DNA from: Gp6-AA40 sp032156805
GTDB lineage: Bacteria > Acidobacteriota > Vicinamibacteria > Vicinamibacterales > UBA2999
NCBI GenBank assembly: GCA_032156805.1
Contig: JALDXQ010000001.1
Location: 1-64,000, forward strand
DNA: 64,000 bases
Direction of reading: 5' to 3'
Below the pieces are notes generated by a model that was given only the letters and a program-made list of their open reading frames with translations, was not told where the DNA came from and ran no database searches. This document shows positions 48,171-57,229 of the stretch, piece by piece. The position numbers and the translations under genes were made by a program. How positions within the stretch are numbered: the stretch's first letter is position 1; each line of letters starts with the position of its first letter.

Positions 48171-49466
48171 CTAGTGGATCGTTTTGGTCTTCCTGTCCAT
48201 GTAATCCATCAGGACGTACTGGCCGAGTGTGTAGGGGGTCGTGAAGTACGCCTTGCCGCGGCAAATCGCAGCGACGCGGCGCACGAACGCCACCAGATCG
48301 TGATCGCGCGCCAGCATGAACGTGTTGATCATGATCCCTGCCTTCTGACAGGCACTGACCTCGGCAAACGTCTCGGACACGATGAACGGATCGAGTCCGA
48401 AGGCGTTCTTGTAGATCTGGCCGTCGGGCCGCGTCAGTGCCGACGGCTTCCCGTCGGTGATCATCACGATCTGGCGCATGTCCTTCTTCTGCCGTTCGAG
48501 GATCCGGCGCGCGAGCCGCAGTCCTTCACGCGTGTTCGTGTAGTAGGGGCCGACGCGCACGCGCCCGAGCTGCTTGAGCGGTATCTCTTCGGCGGAGTCA
48601 TGGAACAGGACGGCGCGCAGCGAGTCGCCCGGATACTGCGTTCGGATCAGATGCGCGAGTGCGAGCGCGACGCGTTTGGCCGGGGTGAACCGATCCTCGC
48701 CGTAGAGGATCATGCTGTGACTGCAGTCGAGCATGATCACCGTCGCGCACGAGCTTTGATACTCGCTCTGCGCGACCATCAGGTCCGGGTAGTCGACATC
48801 GATCAGGGGTCGGTTGTCCTCTGTAAATGACTCCCGACCCCATTTCACTTTTAGTCGTTTGACGGCGTTGAGAATCGTGCTGCTGGGATCGATGTTGAGT
48901 GTGTCGCCGAACTCGTAGGGTTTGGGTGCGGCGACGGTCTCGACGCCGGTGCTCAGATGGCGTGTGTCGTGGCGGCCCGTGTCGCTGCGACCGATCGAGC
49001 CGAGCAGGTCGCGCAGCGCCCGGTAGCCGAGAAAGTCGAGCGCCTTGTCGGTGACCTCGAACTTGACCGGGGCGGAACCCTCGTCGAATCCGCCGCCGAT
49101 ACCGTCGCGCCGCTCACGCTCCCGGTCGAGATCCGGGGCGCCGGAGACGAAGCCCTGCTCCATCATGCGCTCGATGATCTGCTGAACCAGATCCTCGAGT
49201 TGCTGGCGCGCCTGTTCCTGATCGCCATCGGCCGGCTCGCCGAGGAGTTGCTGGATCGCCTCCTCCGACAGCATCCCTCCGCTGAACAGCGCCTCGAGGA
49301 TCGCGTCGTGCAGCGCCTGCATCGTGCGATCTTCCTCGTCGCTCGGGCCGCCCCAGGGATTGCTGAAGCCGCTCGACAGCAGCAGATCAGAGAGCTTCGA
49401 CACGAGGTCGTCGATGTCGATCTCGTCGAGAAGGCTGCCGGTGTACTTCGTGTAGCGGTATTTCAT
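48171..49466 (-). CDS. VWA-domain protein partnered with a MoxR/Mg-chelatase-like ATPase
   Basis: The 431-residue soluble protein has a helical, acidic N-terminus (about 1-220, 'DIDDLVSKLSDLLLSSGFSN') and a C-terminal vWA domain (about 225-431). The MIDAS is 'VIMLDCSHSMILYGEDRF' (DxSxS intact), and the later Asp lies in 'IVMITDGKPSAL'. It has no signal peptide or span, so it is cytoplasmic. VWA proteins of this kind work with MoxR-type AAA+ ATPases to insert metals or remodel target complexes. The ATPase gene is immediately upstream across a 27-bp repeat-filled gap. Confidence 0.85.
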   Translation of the reverse strand: MKYRYTKYTGSLLDEIDIDDLVSKLSDLLLSSGFSNPWGGPSDEEDRTMQALHDAILEALFSGGMLSEEAIQQLLGEPADGDQEQARQQLEDLVQQIIERMMEQGFVSGAPDLDRERERRDGIGGGFDEGSAPVKFEVTDKALDFLGYRALRDLLGSIGRSDTGRHDTRHLSTGVETVAAPKPYEFGDTLNIDPSSTILNAVKRLKVKWGRESFTEDNRPLIDVDYPDLMVAQSEYQSSCATVIMLDCSHSMILYGEDRFTPAKRVALALAHLIRTQYPGDSLRAVLFHDSAEEIPLKQLGRVRVGPYYTNTREGLRLARRILERQKKDMRQIVMITDGKPSALTRPDGQIYKNAFGLDPFIVSETFAEVSACQKAGIMINTFMLARDHDLVAFVRRVAAICRGKAYFTTPYTLGQYVLMDYMDRKTKTIH

Positions 49467-49490
49467 GAATTCAGAATGCAGAATTCAGAA
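49467..49490. repeat. GAATTCA-type word repeat inside an operon
   Basis: GAATTCAGAATGCAGAATTC followed by AGAA. It shares its vocabulary with the block at 39844-39959. It fills almost the whole gap between the MoxR-like and VWA genes. Confidence 0.7.
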
Positions 49491-49493
49491 CGT

Positions 49494-51002
<1,509 letters not shown>

Positions 51003-51019
51003 GGGCTGATCCTATCAGG

Positions 51020-51081
51020 CTCTAGGCTTTCGGCTTTGGGCTCTTGGCCAGAGCCCACCCAAAGCCGAGAGCCGAGAGCCC
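51020..51081. repeat. GGCTCTAGG-type word repeat forming a long hairpin
   Basis: The left arm (51025-51043, ggctttcggctttgggctc) pairs with the right arm (51051-51073) around a short loop. It lies between the divergent MoxR-like and GDPD genes, where terminators are not expected. It is related in wording to 19526-19615 and 23727-23802. Confidence 0.65.
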
Positions 51082-51104
51082 AACGTCGAGTGTTATCGTC
51101 TGGC

Positions 51105-51923
51105 GTGCCCTTCTTCGGAACCACGAAACCAAGGGTCTTCGCACATCGAGGCGGTTGCGCGCTCGGCCCGGAAAACACGTTACCCGCCTTCGAGCGTGGG
51201 TTGGCTGCTGGTGCCGACGGGCTGGAGCTGGATGTGCGTCTATCGTCGGACGGCATCGTGGTGGTCTGCCACGACGACACACTCGACCGTACGACTGACG
51301 CATCGGGTCGTCTCGACAGGCATACCGCGGCCGAGCTCTCCCGCGTCGATGCCGGCCACCGCTACGCCGATGCTGGCGGGAAATTCCCGTATCGCGGGTG
51401 CGGTGTAGGCATTCCGACGCTCCGCGACGTGCTGCGCAGGTTTCGGGACGTCCCGATCATCATGGAGATGAAAGTCGATCATCCCGAGATGGGGCGCGCG
51501 CTTGCGGCGGATGTTCTCGCGACATCGGCGGTGGACCGTGTGTGCGCCGCTGCCGATGGTTCGCGTGCCGTGAGGGCGGCTCGGGAGGCGCTGCCGGGGA
51601 TAGCGACGAGTGCCACACGGCGGGATGTCCGGCTGGCGTTGTACCGGTCGTGGGCACACTGGCCCGTGCGGAACACCGAGTACGGCGGGTATCAGGTTCC
51701 GGAGACGTCCGGCCTGACCCGTGTTGTCTCGCCAGCCTTCATTCGGCACGCGCATGAGGCTGGTCTCGAGGTGCAGGTCTGGACAGTCGACGAGGCCGGG
51801 GACATGGAGCGGCTCCTCGACTGGGGTGTCGACGGGCTGATCAGTAACCGGCCCGACCTGGCAGTCTCCGTCCGCGATCGATTCATGTCTGTAGGGCAAT
51901 CGGGGGCCATGACGCGGAGATAA
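51105..51923 (+). CDS. ugpQ: Glycerophosphodiester phosphodiesterase
   Basis: Start GTG 51105 gives 272 residues of the GDPD TIM-barrel family, which cleaves glycerophosphodiesters to glycerol-3-phosphate and an alcohol. The catalytic blocks are 'RVFAHRGGCALGPENTLPAF' (first His and metal Glu), 'GADGLELDVRLSSDG', and 'VVCHDDTLDRTTDASG' (second His). Later come 'IIMEMKVD' and 'VQVWTVDEAGDMERLLDWGV'. There is no signal peptide, so it is cytoplasmic. The longer in-frame extension upstream reads into the repeat and is rejected. Confidence 0.9.
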   Translation: MPFFGTTKPRVFAHRGGCALGPENTLPAFERGLAAGADGLELDVRLSSDGIVVVCHDDTLDRTTDASGRLDRHTAAELSRVDAGHRYADAGGKFPYRGCGVGIPTLRDVLRRFRDVPIIMEMKVDHPEMGRALAADVLATSAVDRVCAAADGSRAVRAAREALPGIATSATRRDVRLALYRSWAHWPVRNTEYGGYQVPETSGLTRVVSPAFIRHAHEAGLEVQVWTVDEAGDMERLLDWGVDGLISNRPDLAVSVRDRFMSVGQSGAMTRR

Positions 51924-51931
51924 TCCGAGGC

Positions 51932-52885
51932 ATGCAGCCTCCGACACTTGATGATGTCGTCACCGCGAAGGAACGGGTCTATGCCCACATGCGGCCGTCT
52001 CCTCTGCTGCACCACCCGCTGCTCGATCAATGGATCGGGTGTCGCGTCTGGGTCAAACACGAGAACCACAACCCGACCGGCTCGTTCAAGATTCGCGGCG
52101 GTCTGAACCTGGTCGCACAACTTACCGAGGGCGAGCGTCAGCGGGGAGTGATTGCGGCCAGCACGGGGAATCACGGGCAGTCGCTGGCGCTTGCGTGTCA
52201 ACTCCAGGGCGTGCGCTGCCGGATCGTCGTCCCGATGGGCGCCAACCCCGACAAAGTCGCGGCAATGCGCGCTTTCGGCACGGAGCTCGAGGAACACGGG
52301 AGTGACTTCGACGACGCGCGCGAGTGGGTCGAGGCCTTTGCGCAGCGTGAAGGGTGGCGTTACGTGCATAACGCCAACGAGCCGCTGCTCATCGCCGGCG
52401 TCGGCACCTATGCGGCGGAGGTTTTCGAGGCGCTCGATCGGGTCGACTTCGTCTTCGTTCCGGTCGGCGGCGGCAGCGGTGCTGCCGGCTGCGGCGTCGT
52501 CCGTGACGGTCTGGGCGCGAAAACGCGCATCATCGGCGTGCAGGCCGAGCGAGCTGATGCATTCGCCCGCTCATGGCGTGGACCGCAACGGGTGACCAGC
52601 GACCGCGCCGAGACGTTTGCCGAAGGGATCGCCACGCGAACCACGTTCGATCTGACGTTTTCGATGCTCAAAGCGTCACTGGATGACGTCGTGACCCTCG
52701 AGGAAGACCGGCTGCGTGAGGGCGTGACGGCTGCCATCCAGTACACCCACAACCTGGCGGAGGGCGCCGGCGGGGCGCCCCTGGCCGCGGCGCGCCAATT
52801 CCGTCCGCCCAGAGACGCCACCATTGTCTGTGTCATGTCCGGCGGCAACGCGGATATCCGGACACTTCGTCACACCCTTGCCTGA
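51932..52885 (+). CDS. PLP-dependent threonine dehydratase / serine racemase family lyase
   Basis: The 317-residue fold-type II PLP enzyme has 'HENHNPTGSFKIRGG' with the Schiff-base Lys53, 'AASTGNHGQSLALACQLQG' for phosphate/substrate binding, the glycine loop 'VPVGGGSGAAG' and C-terminal 'VCVMSGGNAD'. It lacks the ACT-like regulatory domain of biosynthetic IlvA, so it is a catabolic threonine/serine dehydratase or a serine racemase-type enzyme. These cannot be told apart by eye. It lies 8 bp after the GDPD gene on the same strand and may be co-transcribed, though the functions are unrelated. Confidence 0.85.
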   Translation: MQPPTLDDVVTAKERVYAHMRPSPLLHHPLLDQWIGCRVWVKHENHNPTGSFKIRGGLNLVAQLTEGERQRGVIAASTGNHGQSLALACQLQGVRCRIVVPMGANPDKVAAMRAFGTELEEHGSDFDDAREWVEAFAQREGWRYVHNANEPLLIAGVGTYAAEVFEALDRVDFVFVPVGGGSGAAGCGVVRDGLGAKTRIIGVQAERADAFARSWRGPQRVTSDRAETFAEGIATRTTFDLTFSMLKASLDDVVTLEEDRLREGVTAAIQYTHNLAEGAGGAPLAAARQFRPPRDATIVCVMSGGNADIRTLRHTLA

Positions 52886-52948
52886 ACGCCGGGAAATCGG
52901 TCACGATAGCGCTTCGTCTCTGGCTTACAGCCTCAAGGAGGGTATTGG

Positions 52949-53380
52949 ATGCGCCGGTTCCTTACATATACGACTGCAGTCTTTGTCGCCCTGGCGGGTA
53001 CTGTCGCTGTGGCCCAGAAGGTGACGACTACTGATCAACTCGATGCCACCATGAAACGGGTTGGCACCGCACAGCAGGCTACAGGCAAGGCCATCAAGTC
53101 AGGGGACTTTGCCGAGGCGAGAAAGCAGATGGCGACGGTCAAGGCTGCGCTTGGCGAAGCCGAGACGTTCTGGGTGACGAACAAGAAAGACGACGCCATC
53201 AAGATGAACAAGGAAGTGATCGCGAACCTCACGAAGATCGAGGAGGTGCTGGCAGCTCCGACACCCAACGTCGAGAACCTGTTTGCCATGATGAAGGGGG
53301 CCGGCTGCGGAAATTGCCACAAGGCGTATCGCGAGGAGCTTCCGGACAAGACCTACCGCCTCAGGCCAGGGGCGATCTAA
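52949..53380 (+). CDS. Periplasmic cytochrome c'-like protein
   Basis: The 143-residue protein starts at ATG 52949 with AAGGAGG. It has a signal peptide (about 1-22, ending 'VAVAQK'), a four-helix-bundle-like middle rich in Lys/Ala/Glu, and one C-terminal heme site CxxCH at 120-124 in 'GAGCGNCHKAYREE'. The C-terminal heme and overall length fit class II cytochromes c (cytochrome c'/c-556), which bind NO, CO or O2, or carry electrons. No obvious partner is adjacent. Confidence 0.82.
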   Translation: MRRFLTYTTAVFVALAGTVAVAQKVTTTDQLDATMKRVGTAQQATGKAIKSGDFAEARKQMATVKAALGEAETFWVTNKKDDAIKMNKEVIANLTKIEEVLAAPTPNVENLFAMMKGAGCGNCHKAYREELPDKTYRLRPGAI

Positions 53381-53396
53381 CCTCCTGACGCTGCTC

Positions 53397-53468
53397 CCAA
53401 CCTCCAATTTCCAACTCCCAATTCTCGAACGCTGAAGGCTTGGGATTTGGGAGTTGGCAGGTTGGGGG
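53397..53468. repeat. CCAACCTCC/GGAGGTTGG-type inverted word repeat between convergent genes
   Basis: The left arm (53397-53423) contains ccaacctccaatttccaact. The right arm (53440-53468) contains the complement-like tgggagttggcaggttgg. Together they can form a long imperfect hairpin. It lies between the ends of the cytochrome and uracil-DNA glycosylase genes and could end both transcripts. Confidence 0.65.
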
Positions 53469-53477
53469 TTGACGTGT

Positions 53478-54212
53478 TCACCGCAAGAGCCCCTTCGCCT
53501 TCCTGAAAACCGCCGTCATCATCGCGGGCGTCAGCCTGCCAGTGTTCGTGTTCTGACGGCTTGGGTGGTAGCAGCCCACCACGATCCCCGGCACGCCATC
53601 GGGACCGTCAATGCGCGCCACACCGCCGTGCGCGAACTGCGGCCGCGGCGATGGAATCTCTGCGCCTCGTCGCTTCAGGAGCCTCAGCCATGAATCGAAC
53701 GCAATCTTGCCGAGAGCGATCACGACCTGAATGCGCGGAAGCTGGGCCACCTCTGCATCGAGATGGTCGAGGCAGCGTGTGATTTCTTCCGGTCGAGGGG
53801 CGTTATCGGGAGGCGCACACCGCACCGCCATTGAAATATAGGCGTCATAAAGAGCGAGGCCATCGTCGATGCTGCGCGAGGTTGGAATGCTGGCGAATCC
53901 GGTTCGATGAAGGCCATCCATCAGGAAGTCGCCTGAGCCTCCAATCCCATCACCGGTAAACACTCGGCCGGTGCGATTGGCGCCGTGTGCGGCGGGCGCC
54001 AGGCCCACGAGCAGCAGGCGCGCCGCTGGATCGCCGAAGCCAGGTACGGCACGACCCCAGTACGTCTCGTCGCGGTAGGCGCGTCGTTTATCGCGGGCGA
54101 TCTGCCGACAATAGGTACGCAGACGCGGACAGCGTTCGCATCCGACAATCGTGTCGTGAACTGCCGCCAGACCTCCCGATCCGGGGAGAAGAGGAGTCGA
54201 AACGGGTTTCAT
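53478..54212 (-). CDS. Family 5 uracil-DNA glycosylase (UDGb)
   Basis: This 244-residue enzyme removes uracil (and often hypoxanthine) from DNA. Motif A 'GLAPAAHGANRTGRVFTGD' lies near residue 70-88 and motif B 'CYHPSRQNTNTGRLT' near the C-terminus. The four iron-sulfur ligands are Cys25 and Cys28 ('VGCERCPR'), Cys132 ('VRCAPPDN') and Cys147. Lack of the polar catalytic Asp/Asn of other families in motif A is typical of family 5. Length is normal. It is convergent with the cytochrome gene and divergent from aceE. Confidence 0.9.
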   Translation of the reverse strand: MKPVSTPLLPGSGGLAAVHDTIVGCERCPRLRTYCRQIARDKRRAYRDETYWGRAVPGFGDPAARLLLVGLAPAAHGANRTGRVFTGDGIGGSGDFLMDGLHRTGFASIPTSRSIDDGLALYDAYISMAVRCAPPDNAPRPEEITRCLDHLDAEVAQLPRIQVVIALGKIAFDSWLRLLKRRGAEIPSPRPQFAHGGVARIDGPDGVPGIVVGCYHPSRQNTNTGRLTPAMMTAVFRKAKGLLR

Positions 54213-54293
54213 CAGATGGGTTGCGAGAAGTAGAATATGTAGTTGTCGTCAACAGTAACAGGGATGACGTGGCTGGCCGACCCGCACGAGACT

Positions 54294-54357
54294 TAGCGAG
54301 GCGCTGCCTCAGACCGCCTCGCTAGTCACAGCGTTGGCTTGCCCCGCTTCGCGGGGC
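54294..54357 (+). promoter_or_regulatory. Two hairpins in the leader region of aceE
   Basis: The first is TAGCGAGGCG (54294-54303) with CGCCTCGCTA (54315-54324), a perfect 10-bp stem. The second is GCCCCGC (54341-54347) with GCGGGGC (54351-54357) around a 3-nt loop. Both lie in the 248-bp spacer before aceE. They may be leader structures or the terminator of an unseen transcript. Confidence 0.45.
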
Positions 54358-54460
54358 GGCCGCCCGACCGGGGAAATCGACTCGTTCGTCAGCAATCCAG
54401 CCGATCAAGCGGCCAGGGGCGCACGAAGGTGACCCCGAACGCTTTCGGAGAAAAAACTTC

Positions 54461-57229
54461 ATGCGCAATACGGCACCCAAGGACGCGGCAGAGATCGAGG
54501 CGATCGAAACACGCGAGTGGCTCGAGTCGCTCGACTATGTCCTTCAGTCGGGCGGTCCGGCACGCGTCAGCCGGCTGCTGGCTGCGCTCAGCGTTCACGC
54601 CCGCCGCAGTGGCGTCACGCAGCCCTTTACGGCGAACACCCCTTACCTCAACACCATCCCCGCTAGCGACCAGCCTCCATTTCCCGGCAGCCGTGAGATC
54701 GAGCGACGCATCAAGAGCCTCGTGCGATGGAACGCCCTGGCGATGGTGGTCAAGGCCAACAAGCTCGAGGACGGCATTGGCGGCCATATTTCGACGTTTG
54801 CGTCGGCGGCCACCCTCTACGAGGTCGGGTTCAACCACTTCTTCAAGGGCAAGGGCGAGGATCACGACGGCGACATCATCTATTTCCAGGGACATGCGGC
54901 GCCTGGCATCTACGCGCGCGCGTTCCTCGAAGGCCGTCTCTCCTCGGACAAGCTGACCAACTTCCGGCGTGAGCTGAAGGAAGGCGGCGGGCTCTCGTCG
55001 TACCCGCATCCGTGGCTGATGCCCGACTTCTGGGAATTTCCCACGGTGTCGATGGGTCTCGGTCCGATCAAGTCGATCTACCAGGCGCGGTTCATGCGCT
55101 ACCTGGAGGATCGCGGCCTCAAGAAGCGGTCGAACTCGAAGGTGTGGGCGTTCCTCGGCGACGGTGAGACCGACGAGCCCGAGTCGCTTGGTGCGATCAC
55201 GCTGGCATCGCGCGAAAAGCTCGACAACCTGATCTTCGTCATCAACTGCAACCTGCAGCGGCTCGATGGTCCTGTCCGTGGCAACGGCCAGATCATCCAG
55301 GAGCTCGAGGCCGCTTTCCGCGGCGCCGGCTGGAACGTGATCAAGGTGATCTGGGGCGGCGAATGGGACGCGCTGCTCGAGAAAGATCACGACGGTCTCC
55401 TGGTCAAGCGGATGGGCGAGGTCGTTGACGGCGAATATCAAAAGTACGCCGTCGAATCGGGCGATTACGTTCGCAAGCACTTCTGGGGTACCGATCCGAA
55501 GCTGCTCGACATGGTCAAGCACCTGTCGGACGAGCAGCTGAAGAAGCTCACGCTGGGTGGTCACGACCCCATCAAGGTTTACGCAGCATACAAGGCGGCG
55601 GTTGAAACAACCGGGCAGCCGACGGTGATCCTGGCCAGAACGATCAAGGGCTACGGGATCGGCGAGGCGGGTGAGGGCAAGAACATCACCCACCAGCAGA
55701 AGAAGATGAACGAGGACGAACTGAAGGCGTTCCGAACCCGGTTCGGCATCCCGATTGGTGACGATGACGTGGCCAAGGCGCCGTTCTACAGGCCACCGGA
55801 CAACAGCCCCGAAGTGACTTACATGCTCGAGCGGCGCAAGCAGCTCGGTGGCTTTGTTCCTTCCCGCAAAGTGCAGGTCGAACCCCTCAAGACAGACAGC
55901 CTCCCCGAGCTCTTCAGCGAATTCCATCAGGGCAGCGAAGGCCGCAAGGCGTCGACAACGATGGCATTCGTGCGAATGCTGGCGAAGATGCTGCGCGACA
56001 AGGAAATCGGTGAGCTCGTCGTCCCGATCGTTCCGGACGAGGCCCGCACGTTCGGCATGGAGGCGCTCTTCCGGCAGGTGGGGATCTACTCCCATTCCGG
56101 TCAGCTCTACGAACCGGTCGACATGGACACGCTGCTCTACTACAAGGAAGCCAAGGAAGGGCAGATCCTCGAAGAGGGCATCACTGAAGCCGGATCGATT
56201 TCCTCGTTCATCGCGGCCGGCAGCGCGTATGCGACTCACGGAATCAATACGATCCCGTTTTTCATCTACTACTCGATGTTCGGCATGCAGCGTGTCGGCG
56301 ATCTCGTGTGGGCGGCTGCCGACACTCGCACACGCGGTTTCCTGCTGGGCGGCACTGCCGGCCGGACGACGCTCTCGGGTGAAGGGCTGCAGCACCAGGA
56401 CGGCCACAGCCACCTGCTCTCGCTGGCCGTGCCGAACCTCATTTCCTACGATCCCGCGTTTGCCTTCGAGATCGCTGTGATCATCGAAGACGGCATCCGC
56501 CGGATGTACAAGGATGGGGAAAGCATCTTTTACTACATCACCGTGATGAACGAGCAGTACGAGATGCTCCCGATGCCGGAGGGTGCGCGTGACGGCATCC
56601 TGAAGGGGCTCTACAAGCTGCGCGCATCCGGGAAGGCCAAGGCGAAGGCCCGCCCCTCGACCCTTCGAGATCCTCAGGGTCGTCCCGAGCCTGGTCAAGG
56701 GACGACGGGCTCGGGGCGTGGTGAGCCTGTCGAACCACGTGCGCAGCTGCTTGGTAGCGGCGCCATCCTGAACGAAGTGCTCAAGGCGCAGCAGATTCTC
56801 GAGGAGAAGTACGGCGTGAGCGCCGATGTCTGGAGCGTGACCAGCTATTCGGAGCTGTATCGCGATGGACATGCGGCCGAGCGCTGGAACCGATTGCACC
56901 CCGGAGAGAAGCCGCGTGTGCCGTACGTGACGCAGTGCCTCGCCGCCACCGACGGCTGCATCGTCGCGGCGAGCGACTACGTCAAGGCGTTGCCGGACAG
57001 CATCGACCGCTGGACCGGTCGTCGGGTGACGTCGCTCGGGACCGACGGGTTCGGACGCAGCGAAGGACGTTCAGCGCTGCGCGACTTCTTCGAGGTGGAT
57101 GCCAAGCACATCGTGCTCGCGACGCTTGGTGATCTGGCGCGCGACGGCAAGCTCGAGGTATCCGTCGTTCACAAGGCAGTCAAGGATCTTGGGATCAACC
57201 CAGACAAACCAAACCCGGCGATCTCGTGA
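54461..57229 (+). CDS. aceE: Pyruvate dehydrogenase E1 component (homodimeric type)
   Basis: The 922-residue thiamine-diphosphate enzyme decarboxylates pyruvate and passes acetyl groups to AceF. It shows 'NTPYLNTIP', 'GHISTFASAATLYEVGFNHF', the ThDP motif 'FLGDGETDEPESLGAI' through 'FVINCN' (near 230-262), and 'VPDEARTFGMEALFRQVGIY' with the catalytic Glu. The C-terminal domain is complete. Usual length is about 885-900. The excess lies in a 30-residue low-complexity stretch (about 731-760, 'RPSTLRDPQGRPEPGQ') encoded by an inserted palindromic element between 'KGLYKLRASG' and 'QLLGSGAILNEV'. The stop overlaps the aceF start. Confidence 0.96.
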   Translation: MRNTAPKDAAEIEAIETREWLESLDYVLQSGGPARVSRLLAALSVHARRSGVTQPFTANTPYLNTIPASDQPPFPGSREIERRIKSLVRWNALAMVVKANKLEDGIGGHISTFASAATLYEVGFNHFFKGKGEDHDGDIIYFQGHAAPGIYARAFLEGRLSSDKLTNFRRELKEGGGLSSYPHPWLMPDFWEFPTVSMGLGPIKSIYQARFMRYLEDRGLKKRSNSKVWAFLGDGETDEPESLGAITLASREKLDNLIFVINCNLQRLDGPVRGNGQIIQELEAAFRGAGWNVIKVIWGGEWDALLEKDHDGLLVKRMGEVVDGEYQKYAVESGDYVRKHFWGTDPKLLDMVKHLSDEQLKKLTLGGHDPIKVYAAYKAAVETTGQPTVILARTIKGYGIGEAGEGKNITHQQKKMNEDELKAFRTRFGIPIGDDDVAKAPFYRPPDNSPEVTYMLERRKQLGGFVPSRKVQVEPLKTDSLPELFSEFHQGSEGRKASTTMAFVRMLAKMLRDKEIGELVVPIVPDEARTFGMEALFRQVGIYSHSGQLYEPVDMDTLLYYKEAKEGQILEEGITEAGSISSFIAAGSAYATHGINTIPFFIYYSMFGMQRVGDLVWAAADTRTRGFLLGGTAGRTTLSGEGLQHQDGHSHLLSLAVPNLISYDPAFAFEIAVIIEDGIRRMYKDGESIFYYITVMNEQYEMLPMPEGARDGILKGLYKLRASGKAKAKARPSTLRDPQGRPEPGQGTTGSGRGEPVEPRAQLLGSGAILNEVLKAQQILEEKYGVSADVWSVTSYSELYRDGHAAERWNRLHPGEKPRVPYVTQCLAATDGCIVAASDYVKALPDSIDRWTGRRVTSLGTDGFGRSEGRSALRDFFEVDAKHIVLATLGDLARDGKLEVSVVHKAVKDLGINPDKPNPAIS
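56651..56739. repeat. In-frame palindromic repeat element inside aceE
   Basis: About 89 bp built of imperfect palindromes (cccttcgagatcctcaggg / cccgagcctggtcaaggg). A second hairpin follows, CGTGGT (56717-56722) with ACCACG (56734-56739). Its words match the element in aceF. It replaces a short surface loop in E1 and keeps the frame. Confidence 0.75.

Noticed and set aside
54389..56899. An 836-codon open frame antisense to aceE
   Set aside because: It mirrors the coding frame of a well-conserved enzyme in GC-rich DNA and matches no protein family.
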